From NCBI GenBank assembly GCA_934532985.1, contig CAKTAV010000015.1, forward strand, positions 1-48,228: DNA of 48,228 bases. Reading direction: 5' to 3'. Under the pieces are notes generated by a model. It did not search any database and was not told the origin of the DNA. It saw only the letters and a list, made by a program, of their open reading frames with translations. Positions within the stretch are counted from its first letter, which is position 1; every line of letters starts with the position of its first letter. This document shows positions 5,837 through 14,214 of this stretch, piece after piece. A program made the position numbers and the translations under genes. Source of the stretch: an uncultured Butyricicoccus sp. (GTDB lineage Bacteria; Bacillota; Clostridia; Oscillospirales; Butyricicoccaceae).

Positions 5837-8800
5837 TTACTTAAAGTACTTCACGCCATTTTCAAACAGCGGCTGATACTTCTCGCCAAAGATATTCTTG
5901 CCCACATACTTGGTGTAACGCTCGGAGTGACCCATCTTACCCAAAACACGTCCGTCCGGGCTGGTGATGCCCTCAATCGCGCACAGCGAGCCGTTCGGGT
6001 TAAATGCAATATCCATCGACGGATTGCCGTCAAAGTCCACATACTGGAACGCAACCTGACCATTGGCAATCAGGCGGTCAATCTCTGCCTGCGGCGCCAC
6101 AAAGCGACCCTCGCCATGGGAGATGGCAATCGAGTGCATGTCGCCAACCTCACAGGAGGACAGCCACGGGGACTTCACGGAGGCCACGCGGGTCTGTACA
6201 TAGCGGGACTGGTGACGACCGATCAGGTTATAGGTCAGCGTCGGGCAGGTCTCATCCAGATCACGGATTTCGCCATACGGAACCAGACCCAGCTTAATCA
6301 GCGCCTGGAAGCCGTTGCAGATGCCCAGCATCAGACCGTCACGGTTGTTCAGCAGATCGTGTACTGCGTCCTTGATCGCCGGAGCGCGCAGGAACGAAGC
6401 GATGAACTTACCGGAACCGTCCGGCTCGTCGCCGCCGGAGAAGCCGCCCGGCAGAACCATCATCTGTGCGCCGCGAATCGCTGCTTCCAGCTCCTCTGCC
6501 GACGCCATCAGCGCGTCATGCGACAGGTTGCGGACAACGACAATCTTTGCCTCGCCGCCTGCCGTCTCAATTGCCTTGGCGGTGTCGTACTCGCAGTTCG
6601 TGCCCGGGAATACCGGAATAACCGCAGTCGGGCGTGCCGTCTTGACGGTCGGCGCCTTGGTATTGCGCTCGGTGAAGCTCGGCTTGGTCAGGTGCTCGTC
6701 GGATGCCGCCGCGCGGGTCGGGAATACATCCTCCAGCGTGCCCTCATACGCATTCTTCAGCTCATCCAGCGTAATCTTCTCGCCAAATGCATCAATTTCC
6801 GGCTTGTCCGTGGTCATACCAACCAGCCACGACGGGATATTCTCCAGCTCCTCGCTTGCTTCCACCAGAATGCCGCCGAAGTTCTTCAGGAACAGCGCAT
6901 CCGGCGTGAAGTACGGGCTGAACGAGAAGCCAATATCGTTGCCCAGCGTCATCTTCGTAATGCCCTCGGCAATGCCGCCGACGGAAACCGCCCAAGCGGA
7001 AACCACGCGACCATCCGAAATCAGCTCGTGTACCAGCTCCCACATCGTGCGGATGTCGGAGTAATTCGGCTGACCATCCTCATTGTACGCCGCATCGAAG
7101 AAGTAAACCGGATGACCGGCTGCCTTGAATTCCGGCGAGATCAGCTTGTCTGCCTCCTCCGGCGCAATGGCAAACGAAACCAGCGTCGGCGGAACGTGCA
7201 TATCATCATACGTACCGGACATGGAGTCCTTGCCGCCGATTGCCGCACGGCACAGGCACTCCTGTGCATCATACGCGCCCAGCAGAGCTGCCAGCGGGGT
7301 GCCGAACTTCTCCGGATCACGATTCAGATGCTCAAAGTATTCCTGGAAGGTCAGGTACGCCGTGCGGTAATTACAGCCGGCGGCAACCAGACGTGCCAGC
7401 GATTCTACAACCGAAGCAGATGCGCCGAGGAACGGGTTCTGCTCCATATAATACGGGTCAAAGCCAAAGCCCATGACGGAAGCCGTCGAGCACTGTCCCT
7501 CCAGCGCCGGCATGGTCGCCGCCATAACCTGCGTCGGGGTCAGCTGATTCTTACCGCCATACGGCATAAAGACAGAGTTTGCGCCAATCGAGCCGTCAAA
7601 GCGCTCGGTCAGACCGCGCTCCAGGCAGACGTTCAGGCTGGAAGCCAGGTGCAGCAGCTTCTCGCGAACCGTCTCGCCCTCAGTTGGAACCGTGATGTCT
7701 GGATTCGGCAGAACCGGAATGTGCGCCGTGGTGTGCTTGGCAGCGCCGTTGGTGTTCAGGAAATCACGGGAGACATCGACAATCGTCTTGCCGTTCCACG
7801 TCATGCGCAGACGGTTGGTGTCCGTAACCGTAGCAACGACGGTGGCTTCAATGTTCTCCTCGGATGCCAGGCGGATGAACGCATCGACATTTTCCGCCGC
7901 AACGACAACCGCCATACGCTCCTGCGACTCAGAAATCGCCAGCTCGGTGCCGTCCAGACCGTCGTACTTCTTCGGTACGGCGTTCAGGTTGATATCCAGA
8001 CCGTCTGCCAGCTCACCGATGGCAACGGATACACCGCCCGCGCCAAAGTCATTGCAGCGGCGAATCATGCGGGTTGCTTCCGGATTGCGGAACAGACGCT
8101 GAATCTTGCGCTCTTCCGGCGGATTACCCTTCTGTACCTCAGCGCCGCAGGTCTCCAGCGACTCCGTGGTGTGGCTCTTGGAAGAACCGGTTGCGCCGCC
8201 GCAGCCGTCACGACCGGTGCGTCCGCCCAGCAGGATAATAATATCTCCCGGATCCGGAACCTCACGAATGACATTTTCATACGGTGCCGCGCCGACAACC
8301 GCGCCGATCTCCATGCGCTTGGCAACATAGCCCGGATGGTAGATCTCATGAACCAGTCCGGTCGCCAGACCGATCTGGTTGCCGTAGGACGAATAACCCG
8401 CCGCCGCCGTGGTACACAGCTTGCGCTGCGGCAGCTTGTGCTCCAGCGTCTCATTCAGCGGAACCGTCGGATCGCCCGCGCCGGTGACGCGCATTGCCTG
8501 ATAGACATAGGAACGGCCGGACAGCGGGTCACGAATCGCGCCGCCGAGACAGGTTGCCGCACCGCCGAACGGCTCAATTTCCGTCGGGTGGTTGTGTGTC
8601 TCGTTCTTAAACATCAGCAGCCACGGCTTTTTCTCGCCGTCAATGTTGGCGTCCACACGGATGGAGCACGCGTTGATCTCTTCGCTCTCATCCAGCTCAC
8701 TCAAAAAGCCGCGCTTCTTGAGCACCTTGGCGCCTGCCGTGCCGATATCCATCAGCGTAACCGGACGCTTTGCCGCCTTCTCCGGACCATACACTTCCGT

Positions 8801-9571
8801 GCGTCCGTACAGATAGCGGTCAAATACCTTGGATACCATCGGATCTTCAATGTCCGCCTTGTCAATCTGCGTGTTAAATGTGGTATGACGACAGTGATCC
8901 GACCAGTAGGTGTCGATCATGCGCACCTCGGTGATGGTCGGGTCGCGCTTTTCCTCGCCCGCAAAATACTGCTGCAGGAACTGCAAGTCGTCCAGCTCCA
9001 TCGCCAGACCCAGCGACGCCAGCAGCTCACTCAGCTGCGCCTCGTTCATCGAAATAAAGCCTTCTACCGTGTCAACCTCCGTCGGGATGGCATAGTTTGC
9101 CTCCAGCGTCTCCGGCTTTTCGGAGGATGCCTCACGGGAGTCCACCGGGTTGATCAGATAGCCGCGGATCTTGTCCAGCTCCGCTTCCGTCAGCTTGCCG
9201 CCCAGTACATAGATATGCGCTGCTGCAACCTTCGGACGCTCACCCTGTGTCATCAGCTGAATACACTGCGCGCAGGAGTCGGAACGCTGGTCATACTGAC
9301 CCGGCAGCGGCTCCACAGCCAGAATGGTATAGTCACCCTCCGGCATGGGGAAGGTTTCATCATAGCAGACATCCACCATCGGCTCGGAGAACACAATGTT
9401 CTTTGCCTTGGCATAGACGTCCGTATCAATGCCCTCTACATCGTAGCGGCAAAGCTCACGGACGGATGTCAGCGCCGGGATTTCCAGCTGGCTGCTCATC
9501 GCGGCGCACAGCGCACGGGACGCGCTGTCAAAACCAGGCTGTTTTTCCGTATAGCATCGTAATACTGCCAT
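5837..9571 (-). CDS. purL: Phosphoribosylformylglycinamidine synthase, single-chain
   Basis: A 1244-residue protein, the length of the large single-chain enzyme. It uses ATP and glutamine to convert FGAR to FGAM in step four of de novo purine synthesis. The central synthetase region contains DTYWSDHCRHTTFNT and FKNETHNHPTEIEPFGGAAT. The C-terminal class I glutaminase domain begins near PTAVIPVFPGTNCEYD and carries the nucleophile loop GICNGFQAL and catalytic SHGEGRF. A fused form replaces separate PurS/PurL/PurQ. The ATG at 9571 (MAVLRCYTEKQ) is preceded by GAGGTG. A longer start 24 bp upstream lacks an RBS. It has its own promoter and no adjacent pur genes here. Confidence 0.98.
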   Translation of the reverse strand: MAVLRCYTEKQPGFDSASRALCAAMSSQLEIPALTSVRELCRYDVEGIDTDVYAKAKNIVFSEPMVDVCYDETFPMPEGDYTILAVEPLPGQYDQRSDSCAQCIQLMTQGERPKVAAAHIYVLGGKLTEAELDKIRGYLINPVDSREASSEKPETLEANYAIPTEVDTVEGFISMNEAQLSELLASLGLAMELDDLQFLQQYFAGEEKRDPTITEVRMIDTYWSDHCRHTTFNTQIDKADIEDPMVSKVFDRYLYGRTEVYGPEKAAKRPVTLMDIGTAGAKVLKKRGFLSELDESEEINACSIRVDANIDGEKKPWLLMFKNETHNHPTEIEPFGGAATCLGGAIRDPLSGRSYVYQAMRVTGAGDPTVPLNETLEHKLPQRKLCTTAAAGYSSYGNQIGLATGLVHEIYHPGYVAKRMEIGAVVGAAPYENVIREVPDPGDIIILLGGRTGRDGCGGATGSSKSHTTESLETCGAEVQKGNPPEERKIQRLFRNPEATRMIRRCNDFGAGGVSVAIGELADGLDINLNAVPKKYDGLDGTELAISESQERMAVVVAAENVDAFIRLASEENIEATVVATVTDTNRLRMTWNGKTIVDVSRDFLNTNGAAKHTTAHIPVLPNPDITVPTEGETVREKLLHLASSLNVCLERGLTERFDGSIGANSVFMPYGGKNQLTPTQVMAATMPALEGQCSTASVMGFGFDPYYMEQNPFLGASASVVESLARLVAAGCNYRTAYLTFQEYFEHLNRDPEKFGTPLAALLGAYDAQECLCRAAIGGKDSMSGTYDDMHVPPTLVSFAIAPEEADKLISPEFKAAGHPVYFFDAAYNEDGQPNYSDIRTMWELVHELISDGRVVSAWAVSVGGIAEGITKMTLGNDIGFSFSPYFTPDALFLKNFGGILVEASEELENIPSWLVGMTTDKPEIDAFGEKITLDELKNAYEGTLEDVFPTRAAASDEHLTKPSFTERNTKAPTVKTARPTAVIPVFPGTNCEYDTAKAIETAGGEAKIVVVRNLSHDALMASAEELEAAIRGAQMMVLPGGFSGGDEPDGSGKFIASFLRAPAIKDAVHDLLNNRDGLMLGICNGFQALIKLGLVPYGEIRDLDETCPTLTYNLIGRHQSRYVQTRVASVKSPWLSSCEVGDMHSIAISHGEGRFVAPQAEIDRLIANGQVAFQYVDFDGNPSMDIAFNPNGSLCAIEGITSPDGRVLGKMGHSERYTKYVGKNIFGEKYQPLFENGVKYFK

Positions 9572-9641
9572 TTTGCACCTCATATTTCGTTTCAATTTGG
9601 AATCAAAAAAGGATTCTATCCTCTATACACTAGTATAAATA

Positions 9642-9670
9642 ATGATACCGTTTTTGCCGCTCGATTGCAA
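9642..9670 (-). promoter_or_regulatory. Sigma-A promoter of purL
   Basis: On the minus strand TTGCAA, 17 bp, TATCAT. The predicted leader is about 60 nt. I see no purine-riboswitch aptamer in it. Confidence 0.65.
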
Positions 9671-9812
9671 TAACACGGGCGACGAAATTCGCATTTCTTT
9701 TGTCTGCTTTCTTGTCCGATTCTTGTAACATCCCAAAAATCCGGCATTCTTTCCCGTCGACACCGCGCAGATGCGCACTATGCCATTCCGCCAGCGAGCG
9801 CGTCACAAGCCG

Positions 9813-9863
9813 CAAAATGCAAAAACGGCTGCCGCACAGGGTCTCCTGCACCGCAGCCGTTTT
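9813..9863 (-). terminator. Terminator of the amino-acid ABC operon
   Basis: On the minus strand AAAACGGCTGC and GCAGCCGTTTT form an 11-bp stem enclosing a second GCACAGG/CCTGCAC-type helix, followed by TTTTTGCATTTT. Confidence 0.85.
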
Positions 9864-9873
9864 CTGTTCTTTT

Positions 9874-10620
9874 TTATCTCTGCACCTTGCGCAAAAACGC
9901 CTGTGTGCGCGCATTCTGCGGGTTATCCAGAACGTCCTCCGGACGTCCTTCCTCCACGATGTAGCCGTCCGCCATAAAGATGACGCGGTCGGACACCGCC
10001 TTGGCAAAGTCAATCTCATGCGTAACGATAACCATCGTCATTTTCTGCTCCGCCAGCTGGCGCAGAATCTTGAGCACCTCTACCGTCAGCTCCGGATCGA
10101 GCGCCGAGGTCGGCTCGTCAAAAAACAGCATCTTTGGTTTCATTGCCAGTGCGCGCGCAATCGCCACGCGCTGCTGCTGTCCACCGGAAAGCTGGCACGG
10201 ATAGCTGTTCGCCTTGTCCGCCAGACCGACATCCTGAAGCAGCTGACGCGCTTCGCGCTCCACTTCCTTTTTGTCGCGCTTTTGGATGTGAATCGGCGCA
10301 TCCATCAGATTTTTCAGTGTGGAATAGTGCGGGAACAGGTTAAAGTTCTGAAACACCAGACCGTAATAATTCTTGATTTCCTTGAGCTTTTGCTTGGAGG
10401 CATAGCTGCCATCCTTGACCGCGATGTCGCCGCCGTAAATCAGATCGCCGCCGTTCATGGTCTCCAGCATGGTTGCACAGCGCAGTAGCGTGGACTTACC
10501 CGAGCCGGACGGGCCGATAATCGAGACGACCTCGCCCTCCTCTACGCTCATCGAAATATCATGCAGGACATCCAGATCGCCGAAGTGCTTTTTCAAATGG
10601 TTGATTTCCAACAGTTTCAT
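9874..10620 (-). CDS. Amino-acid ABC transporter ATP-binding protein
   Basis: A 248-residue ATPase of the GlnQ/HisP class (polar amino-acid uptake). Walker A is GPSGSGKST, the signature is LSGGQQQRVAIARALA, Walker B is MLFFDEPTSALDPE, and the H-loop is VTHEID. The ATG at 10620 is preceded by AGGAGG; the longer reading frame upstream overlaps the permease. Thirteen bases separate it from the permease, forming the order binding protein, permease, ATPase. Substrate specificity within polar amino acids is not resolved by the ATPase. Confidence 0.95.
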   Translation of the reverse strand: MKLLEINHLKKHFGDLDVLHDISMSVEEGEVVSIIGPSGSGKSTLLRCATMLETMNGGDLIYGGDIAVKDGSYASKQKLKEIKNYYGLVFQNFNLFPHYSTLKNLMDAPIHIQKRDKKEVEREARQLLQDVGLADKANSYPCQLSGGQQQRVAIARALAMKPKMLFFDEPTSALDPELTVEVLKILRQLAEQKMTMVIVTHEIDFAKAVSDRVIFMADGYIVEEGRPEDVLDNPQNARTQAFLRKVQR

Positions 10621-10633
10621 ACGATCTTCCTCC

Positions 10634-11287
10634 TTACTGATAGTACGCCAGACGACGCTCGACACGATCCATGACAAACGCAATCACATAGTTGAACACA
10701 TAATAGAATAGACCGGCGACAAACAGCGGCGCAATCGACGCCTCCGCCGCGGCAACCTGCTTTGCCAGCGTGAACATCTCGGCATACGCCAGAACGAACG
10801 CCAACGAGGTATCCTTGGTCAGCGTGATAATTTCATTCGTCACCGGCGGCAGTACATTCTTTACCATCTGCGGGAAGATAATCTTGCAGAACGTCTGTGC
10901 ACGGCTGTAGCCCAGCACCTCCGCCGCCTCATACTGTCCCTTCGGGATGGACTGGATGCCGGAGCGATAAATCTCCGCAAAATAGGCCGCATAGTTGATG
11001 GAGAAGCCAACAATCGCCGCCCAAAAACGCCATGTGCTGGACACCGGAATGCCAAAGACATAATATGGGCCAAAGAACACGACAACCAGCTGCAGCATCA
11101 GCGGCGTACCACGCAGAACCGAAATCACGAATCCCGAGACAACCGCCAGCGGACGGAACTTGGACATACGGCCAAAACATACCAAAAGACCCAACGGCAT
11201 GGAAAAAATCAGAGTCAGGAAAAACAACAGCAGGGAGGCCGATATGCCCTTGCCGATCTCCTCAATGACAAAAATGATGTACTGCAC
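10634..11287 (-). CDS. Amino-acid ABC transporter permease (HisM/GlnP family)
   Basis: A 217-residue integral membrane protein with about five hydrophobic segments. It contains the typical SVLRGTPLMLQL motif and the EAA loop AEIYRSGIQSIPKGQYEAAEVLGYS, split by one or two residues, that docks the ATPase. The start is GTG at 11287, supported by GAGGG; internal ATGs would delete the first membrane segment. Only one permease gene is present, so it probably forms a homodimer. A GC-rich hairpin at 11318-11351 separates it from the binding-protein gene and may lower its expression relative to that gene. Confidence 0.95.
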   Translation of the reverse strand: MQYIIFVIEEIGKGISASLLLFFLTLIFSMPLGLLVCFGRMSKFRPLAVVSGFVISVLRGTPLMLQLVVVFFGPYYVFGIPVSSTWRFWAAIVGFSINYAAYFAEIYRSGIQSIPKGQYEAAEVLGYSRAQTFCKIIFPQMVKNVLPPVTNEIITLTKDTSLAFVLAYAEMFTLAKQVAAAEASIAPLFVAGLFYYVFNYVIAFVMDRVERRLAYYQ

Positions 11288-11317
11288 GAACGTTCCCTCT
11301 TTCCCGCATAGGCGAAA

Positions 11318-11351
11318 GCAAAGCGACGGTTACTGTATGCCGCCGCTTTGC
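11318..11351 (-). terminator. Intergenic hairpin between binding protein and permease genes
   Basis: On the minus strand GCAAAGCGGCGG and CCGTCGCTTTGC pair with one mismatch over 12 positions. No T-run follows, so it is more likely an mRNA-stabilising or attenuating hairpin. Such hairpins often raise the binding protein to permease ratio. Confidence 0.6.
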
Positions 11352-11397
11352 CATTCAATCCATAATGCGTAATCTTTCTCTTATGTGCTCCGGAGAC

Positions 11398-12270
11398 TTA
11401 CTCCTTGCCCAGGCACCAAGTGGTCTCCAGGAAGCTGTACGCGCCGTCATCCATCGTGGACCACTTATCGATGATCTTGTCAATCGTGCCGTTCTCAGAC
11501 AGCTTCTCCAGCGCAGTGTCTACCTGCTGCTGCAGCTCGGTGTTGCCCTTCTTGAAGCCCACTGCGTACTGCTCGGAAGAAATCTCCTCGTCCAGAATGG
11601 TGTAACCGCCCTTGCGGTTGGAAATCTCATAGTTTGCTACGCCAACGTCCATGGCGATTGCGTCAACCGCACCGGATTCCAGATCCATGAATGCAGTGTT
11701 GTAGTTGGATACCTGAATCAGCTGACCCAGAGCGCCGTCAATCTTCTTGCCGACATCCGTCGCGTTGTCGCCCTCCAGCGCAGCCAGTGCGGAGGAATCC
11801 GCCTGTACGTCCATGATCTTGCCGGACAGATCATCAATCGACTTGATGCCGGCGTCCTCCTTGACAACAACAACCTGCGAGTTGTCGATGTACGGCTCCG
11901 ACCAAGTGTAGTCATCCTCACGACCGTTGATCGTAAAGCCGTTCCAGATGCAGTCAATCGAGCCGGAATCCAGCTCCATATCCTTGGAGTCCCAGTCGAT
12001 CGGCTGCTTGACCAGTTCCCAGCCATAGTAGTCACAGACTGCCTGTGCCAGATCCAGATCGAAGCCAACGTAATCGTCGCCGTCCTTATAGCCATACGGC
12101 GGGAACTCGGCGTCAAAGCCGACAATCAGCTGTGTGCGATCGCCCGAAGCCGTGCCGGAGCCCTGCGATGCGGAACCGTTATCCTGTGTGGTGCTTCCGC
12201 CGGAACCGCCGCATGCTGCCAGCGGCAGTGCCATCGCCAGCGTCAGAAGCAACGCCATAACCTTTTTCAT
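11398..12270 (-). CDS. Amino-acid ABC transporter substrate-binding lipoprotein
   Basis: A 290-residue SBP_bac_3 (PF00497) family protein. A lipoprotein signal (MKKVMALLLTLAMALPLAAC) ends in a lipobox with Cys20, followed by a Gly/Ser/Thr-rich linker and the binding domain from about residue 46. FDAEFPPYGYKDGDDYVGFD and the later GFTINGRE and SEPYIDNSQ segments are the ligand-pocket signatures of polar amino-acid binders. It acts outside the membrane and delivers the substrate to the permease. The RBS AGGAG is nine bases upstream. It has a clear sigma-A promoter and heads the operon. Possible ligands include glutamine, arginine or cystine; sequence alone does not decide. Confidence 0.95.
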   Translation of the reverse strand: MKKVMALLLTLAMALPLAACGGSGGSTTQDNGSASQGSGTASGDRTQLIVGFDAEFPPYGYKDGDDYVGFDLDLAQAVCDYYGWELVKQPIDWDSKDMELDSGSIDCIWNGFTINGREDDYTWSEPYIDNSQVVVVKEDAGIKSIDDLSGKIMDVQADSSALAALEGDNATDVGKKIDGALGQLIQVSNYNTAFMDLESGAVDAIAMDVGVANYEISNRKGGYTILDEEISSEQYAVGFKKGNTELQQQVDTALEKLSENGTIDKIIDKWSTMDDGAYSFLETTWCLGKE

Positions 12271-12324
12271 TGTTTCATTCTCCTAACGTCATAATTTATT
12301 ATGATGCCGTCGCACCACATTACT

Positions 12325-12353
12325 ATATTACCTATTTAGCACGATAAAGTCAA
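12325..12353 (-). promoter_or_regulatory. Sigma-A promoter of the amino-acid ABC operon
   Basis: On the minus strand TTGACT, 17 bp, TAATAT. It overlaps the end of the upstream ywaF-like gene. A 7-bp-arm AT-rich palindrome (TCATAAT/ATTATGA, about 12289-12304) lies just downstream of the expected transcription start and could be an operator. Confidence 0.75.
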
Positions 12354-13111
12354 CTGATTTCCGGATTCTTTTTTGGTTTTTTCTCCCGTTTTCTTTCGCT
12401 CCACCACTGCCCGGCGGCCAGCATGAGCGCGATCAGTGCCGCCATCCCCGCAAGATACGCCGGCAGATACCACCCTGTTCCCAGCCGCCCCAGCAGCTCC
12501 AGCGGCGAGCCATGCGACGGCCTCAGCAGAAAGCAGTAATTGACGTTCCACACGCGGTCCAACACATAGACCGGCGGCAAAACCGCGCCGAGAAAAAGCA
12601 GTGGCTTGTACCAGGCCGCCCGGCGCGGCACAATCGCACCGACGGCCCCCTGCGTGACGATATATACGACCGTCGCCCCATGGATGGCAAAGCTATGCAG
12701 ACAAAAATAATTCTGCGGCGGATAACCCGTCCAATCCGGAAACAGTAGGGCGGCACACGCCCCCGGCAGACACAGTCCATATAAGGTTTGCCCTGTCCAA
12801 TCCCATCCGCGCCACGCATGCAGCAGACACAGCCACACCGCCATGCTGCACAGATGCAGCGGCAGCACACCGCGGTTGAGACTTCCGCCCAGTGCCAAAA
12901 TCACAAGCCGCACGATCTCACTCCCCGCCATCGCCGCTGTTGCAATCTTTCGGACACACACGCTCCGCTGCGCCGACCAGCCTGTTCCATATCGCAGAAA
13001 AACTCCACACAGCGCCGCCACCGCCAGCAGCCAGCCGAGGTGAAACCATCCAAATGGAACAAACCCCACGCCGTTCGGCACATCCGGCGCAGCAGAAAAA
13101 AATGCCTGCAT
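12350..13111 (-). CDS. YwaF/TIGR02206-family integral membrane protein
   Basis: A 253-residue polytopic membrane protein with about six to seven hydrophobic segments. Recognisable are PFGWFHLGWLL near the N-terminus, LPLHLCSMAVWLCLLHA, and the C-terminal VLDRVWNVNYCFLLRPSHGSP, close to the N-Y-x-x-L-x-x-P pattern of TIGR02206 (B. subtilis YwaF). The family function is unknown. The ATG at 13111 follows AAGGAG; the longer frame upstream is very basic and unsupported. It is divergent from the RmlD-like gene. The ABC-operon promoter overlaps its 3' end. Confidence 0.8.
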   Translation of the reverse strand: MQAFFSAAPDVPNGVGFVPFGWFHLGWLLAVAALCGVFLRYGTGWSAQRSVCVRKIATAAMAGSEIVRLVILALGGSLNRGVLPLHLCSMAVWLCLLHAWRGWDWTGQTLYGLCLPGACAALLFPDWTGYPPQNYFCLHSFAIHGATVVYIVTQGAVGAIVPRRAAWYKPLLFLGAVLPPVYVLDRVWNVNYCFLLRPSHGSPLELLGRLGTGWYLPAYLAGMAALIALMLAAGQWWSERKREKKPKKNPEIS

Positions 13112-13206
13112 TTCTCTTTTCTCCTTCTTTTTTGGTATTTCTATGCGCCGTTTCCTTCTTTTTCTGTCCCAAAACGACAGAAATGTAATTTTTTTCGCCA
13201 CAAGAA

Positions 13207-13235
13207 TTGACTTTCTTCGCCGCAGATGTTACTAT
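13207..13235 (+). promoter_or_regulatory. Sigma-A promoter of the RmlD-like/symporter operon
   Basis: TTGACT, 17 bp, TACTAT. The transcript would start about 13242 and meet a terminator-like hairpin at 13270-13299 before the first gene at 13375. Confidence 0.7.
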
Positions 13236-13269
13236 TATAGTCACGTTATTTATCCGCAATGTATACCCG

Positions 13270-13299
13270 AAAGAGAGACCCCGATCGTCTCTCTTTTTT
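13270..13299 (+). terminator. Terminator-like hairpin in the leader (attenuator candidate)
   Basis: AAAGAGAGAC and GTCTCTCTTT form a 10-bp stem with a 7-nt loop followed by T's, only about 30 nt after the predicted start and 75 bp before the RmlD-like gene. It would give either a short RNA of about 57 nt or conditional read-through. Confidence 0.7.
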
Positions 13300-13374
13300 G
13301 CTGTCGTTTTCCGTCTGTATCTGAAAGGAGCGCGAACAGCACGCAAAAACAACGAAGAGAATGGAGGATTTCCC

Positions 13375-14214
13375 ATGAAGAAAGTGTGGATTGTCGGAGC
13401 GAGCGGTCATGTCGGCTCCGCCCTGCTCCGGCAGCTCGATGTATTGGAATATGAGCTGTTGGTCACGGACGCCAAGGAAGTGGACGTCACCCGCCGCGAC
13501 GCGGTACGCTCCTACATGAAAATCAGCCGCCCGGACGTCATCATCAACTGTGCCGGTCTGACCGATCTGACCGCCTGTGCGGAGAACCCGGATGAGGCAT
13601 ATCGTGTCAACGCCATCGGCGCACGCAACCTCGCAATGGAGGCCGAGCAGGCGGAGGCCAAGCTCATTCAGCTTTCCACCGATGATGTGTTCGCGCAGAG
13701 TGCATCCGAACCGTTTAATGAATTTCATCCGGCGCACCCACGCTCGGTCTATGGCAAGTCCAAGCACGCCGGAGAGCAGCTGGTCATGTCGCTGTCCACC
13801 CGCTATACGATTATCCGCAGCTCGTGGGTCTACGGCACCGGCAACGACTTCGTCAGCCGTGTCCGCAAGGCGGCAGAGGACCAGACCCCGCTTCGCGTTC
13901 CGGTCAACCAGTACGCCGCACCGACCAGCGCCAAGGAGCTGGCTAAAATCATCGCCGTATTCATCGATCAGGATTTGTTCGGCGTCTACCACGCGGTCTG
14001 CACCGGTTCGTGCAGCCGTTATGAGTTTGCACAGGCCATCCTGCGCGAGATGGGCGCCACGCTGGAGCTGATTCCAATTGAGGAGACCGACGGCGCGCGT
14101 CCGGAATACTCCATTTTGGACAATATGATGCTGCGTCTGGACGGCATAGAGCAGCCGTTGCCGTGGGAAACCGCGCTGGCGCAGTACATTCAGGAGACAG
14201 GAGGCAATCAGTAA
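13375..14214 (+). CDS. RmlD-like NAD(P)-dependent sugar reductase (extended SDR)
   Basis: A 279-residue protein of the dTDP-4-dehydrorhamnose reductase (RmlD) family. GASGHVGSALL is the N-terminal nucleotide-binding loop, VIINCAGLTDL a conserved strand, LSTDDVF carries the active-site Thr/Asp, and YGKSKHAGE is the YxxxK catalytic pair. A C-terminal substrate-binding half follows. RmlD reduces dTDP-4-keto-6-deoxyhexose in rhamnose synthesis, but no rmlABC genes are present here. The start at 13375 has GGAGG. A five-codon ATG...TGA minigene at 13361 overlaps this start codon as ATGA. Its stop overlaps the symporter start (TAATG), implying coupled translation. The real substrate may not be dTDP-sugar. 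Confidence 0.85.
   Translation: MKKVWIVGASGHVGSALLRQLDVLEYELLVTDAKEVDVTRRDAVRSYMKISRPDVIINCAGLTDLTACAENPDEAYRVNAIGARNLAMEAEQAEAKLIQLSTDDVFAQSASEPFNEFHPAHPRSVYGKSKHAGEQLVMSLSTRYTIIRSSWVYGTGNDFVSRVRKAAEDQTPLRVPVNQYAAPTSAKELAKIIAVFIDQDLFGVYHAVCTGSCSRYEFAQAILREMGATLELIPIEETDGARPEYSILDNMMLRLDGIEQPLPWETALAQYIQETGGNQ

Noticed and set aside
5927..9562. A 1211-codon open frame on the plus strand opposite purL
   Set aside because: It is the antisense shadow of purL: Arg/Gln/Asn-rich composition, no RBS or domain, and purL motifs are complete on the minus strand.
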